Notes under the pieces: generated by a model
What the model was told of the DNA's origin: nothing
What the model saw: only the letters and a program-made list of their open reading frames with translations
Databases searched by the model: none
Part shown: piece by piece, positions 32,901 through 33,006 of the stretch
Numbering within the stretch: the first letter of the stretch is position 1
How the letters are laid out: the number at the start of each line of letters is the position of its first letter
Position numbers and translations under genes: made by a program
Virus record (IMG/VR): IMGVR_UViG_3300025322_000107
Span: 1-33,006 of that record
DNA: 33,006 bases
Strand: one strand, 5' to 3'
Source: a virus

Positions 32901-33006
32901 ATTGACGATGATGGAATTGTCACTTTCGCATCTACTGCGAGTGTTCGTCACAATGGATTGACGCTCGAATTGAATGCCGACGCTGCTGCTGGAACAGCTG
33001 AAACAG
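29940..33006 (+). CDS. Tail fibre with repeated modules, 3' end outside window
   Basis: An open frame of at least 1022 codons runs from ATG 29940 (after GAGGT) off the window edge. I checked the frame line by line and saw no stop. Residues 186-245 and 407-466 are near-identical 60-residue modules with DHGSLTGLGDDDHTQY and GGTASGDDLTFESTSHATKG. A third partial copy is at 574-597. Residues about 802-880 have SIAIG-type YadA-head repeats, giving a trimeric beta-roll. Near residue 986 is RMRIDDDGIVTF, typical of fibre ends before a receptor-binding tip. It should bind the host surface. The C-terminus, which sets host range, is not visible. Confidence 0.88.
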   Translation, partial: MAWHDEATGTDLHYPRGTMGAAQAFIALDLVDNTLKAYQITDAAGTSDLFTIKTNNNDECFTFGAKAVIQDVYAYAGRSDALLTITNGATALTSAGSAIVVNYAGGSINVAQNVYGLYLYGQSNVGTQYSIGVYADSGWDYGARFDSPVNFTSTILLNNGAGASGEVLTSQGAGVDPIWAAAGAATDHGSLTGLGDDDHTQYALLLGRATGQTLIGGTASGDDLTFESTSHATKGSILFRDSDIQFNSDAAVGVSTSSTLTLKGASGTELFLTTVAATQNTLTIIQRRGATGVDAGQLDLILGEVSIVGRSTGIIMNAGDAINSTQGSCYLEGDGSLTLSAYIDITPTFIGLDISGLLFRNEAGSDLATAANEGALYTKDTAGTTHLYYRANSNGTVYQITPGGAATDHGSLTGLGDDDHTQYALLLGRVTGQVLIGGTASGDDLTFESTSHATKGSILFRDTDIQLNSNAVAGTDEDVLLTLLGGDGATALWRSIIYHDGGLGIAGIYQNLNGSDRTNGTRFDIDRADVVTARGSALYLNAGSGAANLTAYIQLASSGATLFVGSISGMTIRGGTASGNDLTFETTSHATKGTFIWSGACDWNVGGGVGSAAQVLTSNGAGAAPTWQASGGGGGTLDAAYDYGGAGAGRTIIADTNAVRIYDGTVGSTAYLLQIDRPAGVYTGTPHGILVDFSAATSFSNAADIYGIRLIGETNIDTGASIGVSVDGGWDVGIEITVANHALKLPDGFINGSVTGLTAVAGTLAFLTGTFAGTYAPGNGCVHIGDDLGNASATSQGAGCVVIGSQGAYARNTASYAVAIGYTANAASSSIAIGHLATASATESIAIGNSTPSAGGARSIAIGRGATIGGSGSESIGIGYGISINNAYCLGFGRGATSTAANQIIYGSNGYEYSQVFFGEGVVAATVPTSISINPTGASGTDIAGGCIFYINGARGTGTGIGGDLVFQTAPPGGTGSTPGVLTERMRIDDDGIVTFASTASVRHNGLTLELNADAAAGTAET
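30495..30674 (+). repeat. 180-bp direct repeat, copy 1, in fibre gene
   Basis: This copy and the one at 31158-31337 are 663 bases apart, equal in length and nearly identical, including a long exact run from GGTGGAACCGCCAGCGGC onward. They encode the DDDH/GGTASG module. Confidence 0.9.
31158..31337 (+). repeat. 180-bp direct repeat, copy 2, in fibre gene
   Basis: This is the second copy of the fibre module, in the same frame as copy 1. Recombination between the copies would delete 663 bases, or 221 codons, without changing frame, shortening the fibre. Confidence 0.9.

Overview
The window is the early-to-structural part of a tailed double-stranded DNA phage (Caudoviricetes). Every supported gene lies on the + strand, packed head to tail with frequent ATGA/TAATG overlaps. 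The morphogenesis set has a Mu-like head module (DUF935-type portal, gpT-like major capsid protein, gpG-like completion protein). A long-tail module follows, with a frameshifted chaperone pair, a tape measure protein, tail-tip proteins and a fibre. No sheath gene is seen, so a siphovirus is the best guess. The genome is A+T-rich and rich in UUA and AUA codons, and it carries its own tRNA-Leu(UAA) and tRNA-Ile(UAU). The host is a bacterium using ordinary Shine-Dalgarno signals; it cannot be identified from the window.

Layout. Bases 1-649 are a non-coding, unusually G+C-rich leader with iteron-like tandem repeats and many hairpins. Bases 650-13281 are the DNA metabolism region. It holds a UvrD/Rep-type helicase, tRNA-Ile, a pentapeptide-repeat protein, a RepA-like ATPase, a run of tiny ORFs, an SNF2-type helicase, a Cas4/RecB-like iron-sulfur nuclease, a Sak4-like ATPase and a putative ssDNA-binding protein. 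After these come tRNA-Leu, a frame-broken CsrA-like gene, a Cro/C1-type regulator, a dNMP kinase and a fused UDG-like/3'-5' exonuclease/family A DNA polymerase. Small zinc-finger and HTH genes (13281-14301) lead into the packaging and head module: large terminase, excisionase-like HTH, portal, S49 protease with nested scaffold, decoration protein, capsid protein and connectors. The tail module runs from about 21290 to the end, where a repeat-rich fibre gene is cut by the window edge.

The genes fit together as a replication-recombination unit (polymerase, helicases, nuclease, Sak4-like ATPase, ssDNA-binding candidate, dNMP kinase) followed by packaging, head and tail assembly in usual phage order. 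No primase, clamp, integrase or lysis gene is recognised.

The most interesting points are: a gene broken by one extra TA unit in a (TA)5 tract; an unlisted 117-codon tail chaperone extension reached by an A_AAA_AAA_G frameshift site with a downstream stem; a structured RNA element over the portal start, which lacks a Shine-Dalgarno; the UDG-like polymerase fusion with an altered catalytic motif; and G+C-rich repeat/hairpin islands at 160-560 and 16050-16140.
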